Shown piece by piece: positions 13,549 through 22,070 of a stretch of DNA of 40,500 nt. The stretch's first letter is position 1. Every line of letters begins with the position of its first letter. The stretch spans positions 1 through 40,500 of the forward strand of contig CALACK010000198.1 of assembly GCA_937890395.1 (NCBI GenBank), given 5' to 3'. The translations under genes were made by a program, and so were the position numbers. Under the pieces are notes generated by a model. That model was not told the DNA's origin and did not search any database. It was given only the letters and a program-made list of their open reading frames with translations. This stretch comes from an uncultured Acidimicrobiaceae bacterium (GTDB lineage Bacteria; Actinomycetota; Acidimicrobiia; Acidimicrobiales; Ilumatobacteraceae).

Positions 13549-15254
13549 CGACGACAACAAAAGAGTTTTTGCCCGAACTCCGAGAAGCAATTGCGCTTCT
13601 CAAAAAAGCAGTACCAGCAATTGCTGAGGATCTTCCGAGATATGAAGCGGCTGCAGAAGTAGGTTGGCTCAACGGCATCAGGCCCGTGCGAGCAATGATC
13701 GCTGCAGGACTTTCGATTACAGATCTCGAACTCGCTATTTGGTCGTCAAAAGGTTTTGAATATTTAGCCCAGTTGCCAGGTTTAGTTCCGCCAGATTTAG
13801 TTGAGCGGATTCCACCACATGAAGCGCTAGATCTGGGGGCCTTTGCAGTTGGTCGTCGTGACAACACCGTTGTCATTGCGGTTTTAGACCCAACCAATGC
13901 AAAGGTGATGACAGAGCTTCGCGCTCGTTTCACAGATTATGAAGTCGGCTTCGTAGTTACAAATCGACCCGCACTGCAGGCTGCCGCAGAGCGACACGAA
14001 GACACTGATGTTGTTGATGAGTTGGCAGATGAAGAATCTCTAAGTCGTGCGAGCCAATTGCAAGAAGTCGAAAAGCGCCTTGCTGCAGAAGGTCGCGTTG
14101 CCGAACTCGCCGATGTAATGATCGAGCGCGCGATTATGTCGGGTGCTTCTGACATTCACATTGAACCTGACGATAATCGTTGCGAAATTAGGTTTCGTCT
14201 GGACGGAATCTTGACGGCGGCTGGTACTTATCCGATTGAATTTGGTCAGATACTTGTAAACCGAATCAAGATCATGTCGCAACTTGACGTGGGCGATAGA
14301 CGATCACCACAAGATGGTCGAGCATCGGCAACATTTGGTGGTCACACAGTTGACTTGAGAGTTGTGACGATCCCTTCGGCTTGGGGTGGCGAGTCATGCG
14401 TTATTCGGTTATTAGATCAAACACGAGTCAGATCACGACTTGCATCAATTGGTTTCAGTCGAGCAGTTCGTGTGCAATTTGATAATTTGTGCTCACTTCA
14501 AGGCGGAGTGATCTTGGCAACCGGTCCGACTGGGTCTGGTAAAACGACGACGCTTTATAGCGCGCTAAGAAAACTTACGACACCATTAGTAAAGACAATC
14601 ACGGTTGAAGACCCAGTTGAATATCGTCTCTCTGGAATGTTGCAAGTGCAAGTTAATCGCGCGGCAAATTTCGATTTCGCGGCTGCATTGCGAGCAGTTT
14701 TACGTGCTGACCCCGATGTTTTACTAGTTGGAGAAATTCGAGATGCAGAAACTGCAAAGACGGCGATGGGCGCTGCACTAACTGGGCAAGTCGTCATGGC
14801 ATCGTTGCACGCTTCGACCGCCGCTACTGCACCGTTGCGCTTAATCGATCTCGGTATCGAACCATTCATGGTTTCAGCGGCAGTTCGTGGAGTAATCAAT
14901 CAGCGATTATTGCGCCGACTTTGCCGACAGTGTCGAACACCGTATGTACCGCGTCGCTCAGTACTTGATGAGGCTCAATGGCCATTTGAGCGGCCAGAAA
15001 GATTGTGGGGGCCGCGAATTGGCGGCTGCGAAAACTGTTTTGATACCGGGTTTAAAGGTCGGGCAGTTGTTGCCGAAGTGATGAAAGTTACCGACGAACT
15101 CAGGTCTGCAATTATCGCTCGCGCCGACCCTGCATTAATTGAACTGATTGCAATTAATTCGGGAATGGTGCCGATTCGTCATGATGCGTTGCAACTTGCA
15201 CGGCAAGGTGCGACCTCGCTTGAAGAGGTTGCCCGAGTTCTTGGTGAAAACTAA
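13545..15254 (+). CDS. pilB: Type IV pilus extension ATPase PilB (GspE family)
   Basis: 569-aa hexameric motor that powers pilin addition. An N-terminal GspE-II/MshEN-like domain (about 1-160) is followed by a linker and the ATPase core. The core begins with SGASDIHIEPDDNRCEIRFR, then Walker A GPTGSGKTTT (about residue 327), the Asp-box region ITVEDPVEY, Walker B LLVGEIRDAETA and the His-box SLHAST. Two Cys pairs (CRQC and CENC) near residues 460-500 form the zinc site typical of GspE/PilB. The start is a rare TTG overlapping the pilO stop (TTGA), which may lower translation. No PilT retraction ATPase is seen in the window. Confidence 0.95.
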   Translation: MTTTTKEFLPELREAIALLKKAVPAIAEDLPRYEAAAEVGWLNGIRPVRAMIAAGLSITDLELAIWSSKGFEYLAQLPGLVPPDLVERIPPHEALDLGAFAVGRRDNTVVIAVLDPTNAKVMTELRARFTDYEVGFVVTNRPALQAAAERHEDTDVVDELADEESLSRASQLQEVEKRLAAEGRVAELADVMIERAIMSGASDIHIEPDDNRCEIRFRLDGILTAAGTYPIEFGQILVNRIKIMSQLDVGDRRSPQDGRASATFGGHTVDLRVVTIPSAWGGESCVIRLLDQTRVRSRLASIGFSRAVRVQFDNLCSLQGGVILATGPTGSGKTTTLYSALRKLTTPLVKTITVEDPVEYRLSGMLQVQVNRAANFDFAAALRAVLRADPDVLLVGEIRDAETAKTAMGAALTGQVVMASLHASTAATAPLRLIDLGIEPFMVSAAVRGVINQRLLRRLCRQCRTPYVPRRSVLDEAQWPFERPERLWGPRIGGCENCFDTGFKGRAVVAEVMKVTDELRSAIIARADPALIELIAINSGMVPIRHDALQLARQGATSLEEVARVLGEN

Positions 15255-15274
15255 TTTATACTGTCTAATAATTA

Positions 15275-16492
15275 ATGTCTCACACATACTTTTTTAAGGG
15301 CTCTGATCGACTTGATCGCAAACGCAAGGGTCAAATTGTCGCGGTTGATCGCGAATCCGCGAAGGCCAAGTTATATCGTCGCGGGGTTTATGTAAAGCGA
15401 CTGAGGCGGCGAATATTTTTCGATCTGTTTTCACGAGACTTAGATTTCATCCATCCAAGATTGCCGTTAGAAGAAGTGCTCTGGATCTCTCGTAATCTTT
15501 CAAGTTTGTTGACCAGTGGTATACGCCTTCCGGAGGCTTGCGAACTAATTACAGATCAACGACCAGGCAAGCGACCGGCGCGAGTCATGACAAAAATTCG
15601 ACTTGATCTCGAAGCAGGAATGGGTGTCGGCGATGCATTCGTTGCTCAACAGCATCGTCTCGGCAAAGTTCCTACTGCGATGATCAAAGCTGGCGAGGCC
15701 ACAGGGTCACTAGTCGCAACATTTAAGGGCATCATTGATTTGTGTGATGCGCAAATTAGATTGCGAAAAAATCTGAAGCGCGCAGTTCAATATCCGCTCG
15801 CTGTGATGTCAACAACAATCACGGTTTTGCTGGCAATGGTTTTTTTCGTGGTGCCGCGCTTCGTTGATATGTATTCGCAACTCAATGCAAAGCTTCCGGC
15901 TTTGACGCAGTTCGTGGTTGATCTGAGCATCACACTTACTCGTCAAGCCTGGGCGTTTCCTACTATTTTGGGTTTGTTGATTGCGTTGGGTTATCTTCTT
16001 CGAAAGATTCCAACTGGGCGAATTATCACAGATAATTTATTTCTAAAGGTTCCACGACTTGGTGCGCTTATCCATCGGTCAATTACTACTCGCAGTGCTG
16101 CGACGTTGAGCGCTTTGCTCACAGCGAAAGTTTCAATGCTCGACTCTCTAGAAATGACCGGTGAGGCAAGTGGCAACGTGGTGTTTCAAGAAGCATTTCT
16201 AGGGATCCAAGATTTAATTGCACAGGGCGAGTCTGTTACCGACTCATTTTCAAGTATCGACGAGTTGCCATTAGTATTTCGCGATCTTGCAGCAGTTGGT
16301 GATGCCTCTGGAGACCTTGCAGGTGTTCTTGCGCGGTATGCGGCTGATACCGAAGAAGATCTCAAACGAGATGGTGAAGATTTCGCAAAGGCAATTGAGC
16401 CGTATTTGATTTTGGGTCTTGGTGTGATCGTAGGTACAGCAGTGATTGCGCTGTACCTACCGATCTTCCAACTCGTAACAATCGTTGGCTAG
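15275..16492 (+). CDS. pilC: Type IV pilus platform protein PilC (GspF family)
   Basis: 405-aa polytopic inner-membrane protein that works with PilB. It has two copies of the GspF helical domain, the first beginning around LEEVLWISRNLSSLLTSGI (about residue 66), the second around the region TTRSAATLSALLTAKVSM (about 268). Membrane helices lie between the domains (about 170-195 and 222-242) and at the C-terminus (about 375-400). The first 60 residues are basic and soluble. It is the last gene of the assembly operon, 20 bp after pilB. Its TAG abuts the stop of the convergent YHYH gene, so any terminator must lie inside that gene. Confidence 0.95.
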   Translation: MSHTYFFKGSDRLDRKRKGQIVAVDRESAKAKLYRRGVYVKRLRRRIFFDLFSRDLDFIHPRLPLEEVLWISRNLSSLLTSGIRLPEACELITDQRPGKRPARVMTKIRLDLEAGMGVGDAFVAQQHRLGKVPTAMIKAGEATGSLVATFKGIIDLCDAQIRLRKNLKRAVQYPLAVMSTTITVLLAMVFFVVPRFVDMYSQLNAKLPALTQFVVDLSITLTRQAWAFPTILGLLIALGYLLRKIPTGRIITDNLFLKVPRLGALIHRSITTRSAATLSALLTAKVSMLDSLEMTGEASGNVVFQEAFLGIQDLIAQGESVTDSFSSIDELPLVFRDLAAVGDASGDLAGVLARYAADTEEDLKRDGEDFAKAIEPYLILGLGVIVGTAVIALYLPIFQLVTIVG

Positions 16493-18655
16493 TTAAAAAC
16501 CCAGGTAAGTACTTTTCTTATCGTTGACCCAAAATGATGGGATCGAATTGATCTTCCCGCGCCAAGCACCTCGCAGTAGAAGATGCAAGGTATATGCCTT
16601 TCCGAGCGGGCTCACTGCCGCTTCAGTGTGCGCATGATAGTGATAGCCGATGCCATCATGGTCGTGACCGCCGTATTCGTCAAGCGCAACCGAGTATCCG
16701 ATCATCGAACCATTTGCTGCGAGATATTTACCGAATAAGGCAACACCGTCTAAACCGAATCCGAGCAGTGGTGGATGGGTTTTGCCGGTGTAGTCATCTG
16801 AGTTGTAAAGACTTAGCCCATTGTTTAATGCGCTAAACCCATCTGCGTGATAATGCAACCCCATGCCTTGACCTACGTGAACACCAATGCTGCAGATTTC
16901 TGCGGCAGGTTGTGATTGATTAACCGTGTTGTTCATCGCTGGGTAGATTTCGACGCCGTCAAATGCGATTCCGTTCGTGCTAGTGCTGGCGTAATTAAAT
17001 GTGTTTGGCGCGGCCGAACTCTTGCCATCAGAAAGCAATGACTTAACAAAAGTGTTTTCGGTAAGGCTTGAGACTAAACCGTAGTCACGCAATGGAATCC
17101 TGTTCATTGCCAACTGCAGTACTGCATCTCGTGTGACTTTGCTCGATGCATAGCCGCCACCGCTTGTGCCATCACCAGGTGGTCTACGAATATCGTTGAG
17201 ATTGCTTGGCTTGTCAGTTATTGAATAACTAGCCATGACCATAAACGGGTGATACATGCCTGAAGAGTCTTTTTCGTTCGTGAAATAAACAAACGGCGTT
17301 GTCTGTTGACCGAGAGTGCCATTTGCGATACTGCTACTTTGCAGAGTAACCCCGAGTGCGCCGTCACGGTAATTTTTGTACAACAAAGTGTCATAGCGCA
17401 ATTTGCCACCCTGTGCCTCGACCAAGGTTTTGATCTCGGCAATTTTTGCATCTGCAGCAGATTTTGTTGCAGAACTCGAGCCAACAACTGAAATTTGAGG
17501 CTTATAAGTAGCAGTTATGTCTCTCAATACGCCGTTGCTGCTTTCGTAACTTGAAGTCGACTCGTTCTTGACACCTGCAAGCGAAACTCGTTCGTTGCTT
17601 ACGAAAGCAACGCCATCTGGGTTGAAATCAGTTGGCATGTCGTAGTTGATTGGCGAACTAAACAAATGCAATTGCGTAGCATCGCCAATTGATGGCACAA
17701 GCGAGAACGACCCATTGCTCAGTTTCACGTAGTAGTTTGCCGCGCTAAAACTTGAGTCGAGTGAGTGCGTATACATTGAAGTGCTTAACGAATATCGCTT
17801 TTTTGCCTGCAAAAGTTTTGTTGAGTTGTCATAACTAAAAGAGATGAAACCCGTTGAGGCAGTTGTGAAACCCCAGTTAATTTTGAAAACTAATTTATTT
17901 GAACTTGCTGATTCGAAATCGAGCGAGTAAATGTTATGTAAAACTGAGTCGATTCTGAACTGTGATGTATCGGTGGTGTCAGGAGCCGCATTGAAAATAC
18001 CTTTCAGATATGACTCAAATATCTGCGCAGTCAATGGGGCTGCTGGCGCCGCATATGAAGAAGCCGAATCAATTGTCAAATAGTTTGCAGCGAGCGCGCC
18101 GGAGCTGTTATCGCCAATCATAAATTTGGTTCGATTTGAAACAGCAGACAGAGCACTCAGAGTTTTGCCCGAGAGTGATCGCTTGAGAATTACTGACATT
18201 GGCGCTGGTGTGTAATAAATCGGACTATTACTTGTTGTTGCGACGGTCGCAATAGTTGTAACGGTCGTGCCAGTTGTTGCAGAAGTATTCGTAGCGCCTG
18301 AGCCACCAATTGATAGTGCCTTGGTTGCGGCGATTGCTTTGAAGCTGCCTTTTTTCGCAATTTTCAAAGTCACAATGCAAGAACCAGATGGTTTAGTAGT
18401 TACCTGAGTTTTGGCCTTGTTTATTGAGCAGTCGCCCTTAACATTCCAAGTTTTTTTGCCATTCGAATTTGAGTTTGCAAGTTCTTTGACAGAAATTACG
18501 GCAGACGGTGGCAGTGAGGTCTCTCGCCACTTGATGTCGGTGGCTGGGGCCGCAAGAGCACTCGAGAAAGTTGCAGTCGCTGCGAGCAACGCGAGCAACA
18601 CAATTTTAATTGGGCTTTTTACTAGTTGATTTTTAGCTAGTCGATTTTTAGTCAT
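16493..18655 (-). CDS. Large secreted YHYH-domain protein
   Basis: 720-aa exported protein. A basic start and hydrophobic core (about residues 14-36, ending ALA) form a signal peptide. A small Cys-containing domain (about 40-115) is followed by a Thr/Ser-rich linker and a long middle region of unknown fold. The C-terminal 150 residues carry two His-rich motifs, GLHYHADG (about 600) and GYHYHAH (about 670), characteristic of the YHYH domain, whose function is not established but whose His clusters suggest metal binding. It follows the pilus operon in the convergent orientation, with no spacer between the stop codons. It may be a surface or wall-associated protein; no sorting signal is seen. 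Confidence 0.8.
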   Translation of the reverse strand: MTKNRLAKNQLVKSPIKIVLLALLAATATFSSALAAPATDIKWRETSLPPSAVISVKELANSNSNGKKTWNVKGDCSINKAKTQVTTKPSGSCIVTLKIAKKGSFKAIAATKALSIGGSGATNTSATTGTTVTTIATVATTSNSPIYYTPAPMSVILKRSLSGKTLSALSAVSNRTKFMIGDNSSGALAANYLTIDSASSYAAPAAPLTAQIFESYLKGIFNAAPDTTDTSQFRIDSVLHNIYSLDFESASSNKLVFKINWGFTTASTGFISFSYDNSTKLLQAKKRYSLSTSMYTHSLDSSFSAANYYVKLSNGSFSLVPSIGDATQLHLFSSPINYDMPTDFNPDGVAFVSNERVSLAGVKNESTSSYESSNGVLRDITATYKPQISVVGSSSATKSAADAKIAEIKTLVEAQGGKLRYDTLLYKNYRDGALGVTLQSSSIANGTLGQQTTPFVYFTNEKDSSGMYHPFMVMASYSITDKPSNLNDIRRPPGDGTSGGGYASSKVTRDAVLQLAMNRIPLRDYGLVSSLTENTFVKSLLSDGKSSAAPNTFNYASTSTNGIAFDGVEIYPAMNNTVNQSQPAAEICSIGVHVGQGMGLHYHADGFSALNNGLSLYNSDDYTGKTHPPLLGFGLDGVALFGKYLAANGSMIGYSVALDEYGGHDHDGIGYHYHAHTEAAVSPLGKAYTLHLLLRGAWRGKINSIPSFWVNDKKSTYLGF

Positions 18656-18736
18656 GCAGTACTTTAGTGCTAAAAAACCGAGTATCAGCCGATCGGCGCT
18701 ATTTTTTGCCCTTAGTTAATCTCTTGTTAGTCAAAT

Positions 18737-18763
18737 TTACGCCAGTAATTTTGACCGGCGTAA
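18737..18763 (-). terminator. Likely terminator of the HU gene
   Basis: 7-bp stem TTACGCC / GGCGTAA with a 13-nt loop, 17 bp past the HU stop. On the minus strand the tail is AAATTTGAC, so the T-tract is weak; on the plus strand a run of T follows the stem. Confidence 0.45.
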
Positions 18764-18779
18764 GTTTTTTGTAGCGGTT

Positions 18780-19130
18780 TTAGCGCTTTTTAGCTACATC
18801 GCCTTTTGGCTCAATAACAGGCTTGCGCACTGTGATGATCGTTGGTGGTGTCGCAACGCCAAGAGCGATGTCTTTGAATCCTTTTAGTGCGGTAATTTTC
18901 GCAACAGTCTTTGCCTTCACTTGCACTTGCTCACCAGTTGCCGGGTTACGAGCCATGCGCGCTGGTCGTGACTTCTTGGCAAATTTTGCGAAGCCAGAAA
19001 TGTTAACGACATCACCACTGGCAACTGTTGCCAAGATTACGTCAATTGTGCCTTCGACTACAGCAGTTGCTGTTTTTTTATCGACGTCGGCGTGGATTGC
19101 TACTGCTTGGATGAGGTCACGTTTTTTCAT
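18780..19130 (-). CDS. hup: HU family DNA-binding protein
   Basis: 116-aa nucleoid protein that bends DNA as a dimer. The ATG at 19130 (MKKRDLIQAVA) is the normal HU start; the frame extends seven codons upstream without support. The order is two N-terminal helices (to about 45), the beta-arm region containing RPARMARNPATGE (about 60-75), the HU signature, and a final helix. A C-terminal extension of about 25 residues follows (VATPPTIITVRKPVIEPKGDVAKKR), basic at the end. Short Lys/Pro tails are a known feature of actinobacterial HU, but this one is much shorter than in mycobacteria. It is monocistronic in appearance. Confidence 0.93.
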   Translation of the reverse strand: MKKRDLIQAVAIHADVDKKTATAVVEGTIDVILATVASGDVVNISGFAKFAKKSRPARMARNPATGEQVQVKAKTVAKITALKGFKDIALGVATPPTIITVRKPVIEPKGDVAKKR

Positions 19131-19226
19131 ATGCCAAGATATTACGCACAAACTTAGATCAGGTGGGTGATAGGCAACCCATATTTTGTATGGCTTTTAT
19201 AGGTTCTGTTATCGCGACTACAAATT

Positions 19227-20126
19227 TTATGTATTAGAAGCCTCAAAAATGGCTTGAATTGCGGTATCTAGTGCGCCGTTGAATTGAGTCTCAGACTGTT
19301 GCACTGAAAGGCCTTCGGTTAGTGCGCGCGAAAAACTCGCGATAACTCCGTGATTTTGCGCGAGTTGTTTATTTGCTTCTTCTCGGCTGTATCCACCTGA
19401 GAGTGCGACCACGCGCACGACTCGCGGATGTTTGACGAGCTCTGCGTAAAAACCAGTTTCGTTTGGCAGCGTGAGTTTAAGCATCACATTTTGGTCGGCA
19501 CTTAGCGAGTTCAGTTGACCGATAATTTCGGCTTTCAACAAAACTTCAGCGGCGCTTTTCTCAGGGCTATTGATGTCAACTTCTGGCTCAATAATTGGCA
19601 CAAGACCAGCAGCAACGATTTGTTTACCGATTTCAAATTGTTGTTTGACAACATCTGTAATGCCAGTTTTATTGGCGAGTTTGATCACTGAGCGCATCTT
19701 TGTGCCAAAAACTCCGTGTGATTTGGCACTCTCAAGTCGCGTGCTGAGTTCTGGTATCGGCTTCATAATCTGTGCGCCATCAGCCTCGTCAGCCAAACCA
19801 CTGTCGATTTTCAAGAATGGCAGAATCGATTTTTCTTGCCACAAGTATTCTGCGGTGCCTTTGCCGTCAATTGTGCGGTTCATAGTCATTTCAAACAAAA
19901 TCGCACCAAGAATTCGCGAGCCAGTGAACGCTGGGCTTTTAATAATTCTTGATCGCATCGCGTGAACAAGATCAAACATCTCAGCATCGTTCTTATATTC
20001 TGATTCTTCGACGCCGTAAAGTTTGAGTGCCTTCGGCGTACTGCCGCCACTTTGGTCTAGGGCGGCGATGAAGCCTTTGTCGGTCTTAGCTTTTTGAAGT
20101 TGTTCTGGATTGATGCCTGCGCTCAT
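19227..20126 (-). CDS. fda: Class I fructose-bisphosphate aldolase
   Basis: 299-aa glycolytic/gluconeogenic enzyme that splits fructose 1,6-bisphosphate into DHAP and glyceraldehyde 3-phosphate through a Schiff base, without a metal. Lys217 in VMLKLTLP is the likely Schiff-base residue; FIAALDQSGGSTPKAL near the start and RVVALSGGYSREEA near the end are family blocks that shape the phosphate sites. The length fits the bacterial Fda type. AAAGGA lies about 9 nt before the ATG at 20126. It appears to be a single-gene unit between HU and acuI. Confidence 0.93.
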   Translation of the reverse strand: MSAGINPEQLQKAKTDKGFIAALDQSGGSTPKALKLYGVEESEYKNDAEMFDLVHAMRSRIIKSPAFTGSRILGAILFEMTMNRTIDGKGTAEYLWQEKSILPFLKIDSGLADEADGAQIMKPIPELSTRLESAKSHGVFGTKMRSVIKLANKTGITDVVKQQFEIGKQIVAAGLVPIIEPEVDINSPEKSAAEVLLKAEIIGQLNSLSADQNVMLKLTLPNETGFYAELVKHPRVVRVVALSGGYSREEANKQLAQNHGVIASFSRALTEGLSVQQSETQFNGALDTAIQAIFEASNT

Positions 20127-20202
20127 GCGTGTTGTCCTTTGTGCGATTGGCTAGATATTAACGCAGTTCAGGTAGACGAGATAAATCTATAAATCGATAA
20201 AG

Positions 20203-21207
20203 CTATAAGTGCGGATTAACCAGCACGCGCCCGCGCATATTTCCGGCAAGAATCTTGTCAAGTTGGGCACTCAAGTCGCTTAAGCCGATGATCTCGACGC
20301 TCTGTGTTTCGAGCCATGAAGGTTTCAAATCTGTGGCGATTCGCTGCCACATTGCCTTGCGCGGCTCAAGCGGCGTTTGCACGCTGTCGATGCCGAGCAG
20401 GTTGACGCCACGCAAAATAAATGGCAGTACAGATGTTGGCAAATTTGTGCCACCGGTGAGTCCACTCGCGGCAACGCTGCATCCATATTTTAAAGTACGC
20501 AAAATGTAGGCGAGTGTTGCACCGCCAACGCAGTCGATCGCACCAGCCCATCGCTCGCGTTCAAGTGGTTTGGCAGACTCGGCTGAAGTTTCTGCGCGGT
20601 CAATAATTTCGCTGGCGCCGATTTGCTTAAGCCATTCGGCAGTTTCTGGCTTGCCCGTGCTGGCGACAACTTCGTAGCCGCGCAAGGCGAGCATGCCGAC
20701 GGCGACTGAACCCACGCCGCCAGTGGCGCCAGTTACGAGAACTGGGCCCGTGTTTGGTTTGAGGCCCGCTTTCTCAAGTGCATCAACTGAAAGTGCGGCG
20801 GTGTAACCCGCAGTGCCGATCATCATTGCGGTGCGTGCGTCGAGACCTTTTGGCATCGGCACGAGCCAAGCCGATTGCACTCGTGCGTATTGCGAAAACC
20901 CGCCATGATGTGCAACACCAATGTCGTATCCATGGGCAATCACATTGTCGCCGACGTTGAAATTTGGGTTTGAAGACTCAACGATTTTGCCGGCCAAGTC
21001 AACGCCACCAATAAGCGGATCAATTCGTGCGATGCGACCTGACTCGGTGCTGGCGAGCCCGTCTTTGAAGTTGATGCCAGAGAATTCGACTTGAATAAGT
21101 ACATCGCCGTCGCCAAGTTGATCAATTGGCATGTCGACAATTTTGCGTGCCCAGCCCGATTCGGTTTTGCCGACAGTGAAAGCGCGAGTCGTATTAGGTG
21201 TGTTCAT
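20203..21207 (-). CDS. acuI: Acryloyl-CoA reductase AcuI (YhdH/YhfP family)
   Basis: 334-aa NADPH-dependent medium-chain reductase of the YhdH/YhfP group, whose characterised members reduce acryloyl-CoA to propionyl-CoA. Family landmarks are EFSGINFKDGLA (about 43-54), GVDLAGKIVES (about 68-78), the nucleotide-binding VTGATGGVGSVAVG (about 158-171) and the C-terminal GNMRGRVLVNP. AcuI detoxifies acrylate and acryloyl-CoA arising from dimethylsulfoniopropionate (DMSP) breakdown. It lies 2.2 kb from a DmdA-like gene on the other strand, with an XRE regulator between. Other YhdH-group members are only annotated as quinone oxidoreductases, so the substrate is likely but not proven. Confidence 0.85.
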   Translation of the reverse strand: MNTPNTTRAFTVGKTESGWARKIVDMPIDQLGDGDVLIQVEFSGINFKDGLASTESGRIARIDPLIGGVDLAGKIVESSNPNFNVGDNVIAHGYDIGVAHHGGFSQYARVQSAWLVPMPKGLDARTAMMIGTAGYTAALSVDALEKAGLKPNTGPVLVTGATGGVGSVAVGMLALRGYEVVASTGKPETAEWLKQIGASEIIDRAETSAESAKPLERERWAGAIDCVGGATLAYILRTLKYGCSVAASGLTGGTNLPTSVLPFILRGVNLLGIDSVQTPLEPRKAMWQRIATDLKPSWLETQSVEIIGLSDLSAQLDKILAGNMRGRVLVNPHL

Positions 21208-21236
21208 CTGATTTTCTCTTTTCCGTTTAGTGCTAG

Positions 21237-22046
21237 TTATTGATTAATAGTTAATAGTTTATGGATTTCGGGTTTGCAGTCTTGGCTAAGCGTCAATGTT
21301 GAGTTCGTATATGACCACACTTCATCATGCACTTCGAACAATTCGTTGATTGCTTTTGTCGGGTTGGCCAGTTTGTTTAGGTCGGCGATTTTGTAGACGC
21401 AAACATTGAAAGCCGCTTGTGCGCCGGCCGCAGTTACGGCATGGTTAACAACATCTGCCCATTTATTTTCAAACTTGAGCACAGCCTGCGGGTTGTCAAA
21501 CTCGGTCATTACTTCAGAAGTCTCGCTGAATACTAAACCCAGAGTTTGACTGGCGATTCTGCTGCGCAATTTTTGCAATTCGCTGTTTAATGCGTGTGTG
21601 ATGTCTGCTGGTTTATAGAGTCGCGATTTTGTTTGACGCAGGTCGATGTCGCCTGTCTTCTCGGCGCAAAGCCAGGTTTGTGGTTGGTTGATCGATGCTT
21701 GTTTGACAATCTCTAGTGGAGTAGTCGCCGAGTGGTCGACGATCAATAACACATGGCGACTTGAAATCTGCATTGCTTGGTTGAACAGAGTATTGGCATC
21801 GATATTTAGCGCAAAAGCCAACTGGGCGATGACATCAACCGTGGGTGTCGGCGTCTTTTTGGTTTTTGAATTCGTATTGCGAGCGCGTTCGAGTGCGACG
21901 ACGTATGGCTGCGAAATTTTTGCGCGTTGGGCGAGTTCGCGTGTTGATAATCCGAGTTGATGACGTTTTGCATTGAGGAGCGTGGCAAAACCCGCTGAGT
22001 TGAACTGCAGCAACGAATTAGTTGGCTGCGGTTTGCTTTTAGTCAT
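21237..22046 (-). CDS. XRE-family transcriptional regulator
   Basis: 269-aa cytoplasmic protein. A helix-turn-helix domain occupies about residues 17-90 (LNAKRHQLGLSTRELAQRAKISQPYVVALERAR), as in Cro/CI-type regulators, with an insertion of Thr/Lys/Pro after the recognition helix. The C-terminal 170 residues are alpha/beta with no recognised ligand domain. It is divergent from the DUF2182 gene, only 24 bp away, and upstream of acuI on the same strand (29 bp between the stop and the acuI start), so it may be cotranscribed with acuI and control the divergent genes. Transcription may begin at or next to the ATG, see the box at 22055. Confidence 0.85.
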   Translation of the reverse strand: MTKSKPQPTNSLLQFNSAGFATLLNAKRHQLGLSTRELAQRAKISQPYVVALERARNTNSKTKKTPTPTVDVIAQLAFALNIDANTLFNQAMQISSRHVLLIVDHSATTPLEIVKQASINQPQTWLCAEKTGDIDLRQTKSRLYKPADITHALNSELQKLRSRIASQTLGLVFSETSEVMTEFDNPQAVLKFENKWADVVNHAVTAAGAQAAFNVCVYKIADLNKLANPTKAINELFEVHDEVWSYTNSTLTLSQDCKPEIHKLLTINQ

Positions 22047-22054
22047 CTCTGATA

Positions 22055-22062
22055 ACTATAGT
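22055..22062. promoter_or_regulatory. Symmetric -10 box shared by divergent genes
   Basis: ACTATAGT is its own reverse complement, so both strands read TATAGT. The box ends exactly 8 nt before the XRE ATG (22046) on one strand and 8 nt before the GTG of DUF2182 (22071) on the other. Both transcripts would start at or within a base or two of the start codon and be leaderless; neither gene has a ribosome site. Confidence 0.6.
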
Positions 22063-22070
22063 AATCGCTA

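Noticed and set aside
18688-18697. Perfect palindrome GCCGATCGGC upstream of the YHYH gene
   Set aside because: Only 10 bp and without a T-tract at a suitable distance or a paired site; a chance palindrome cannot be excluded.
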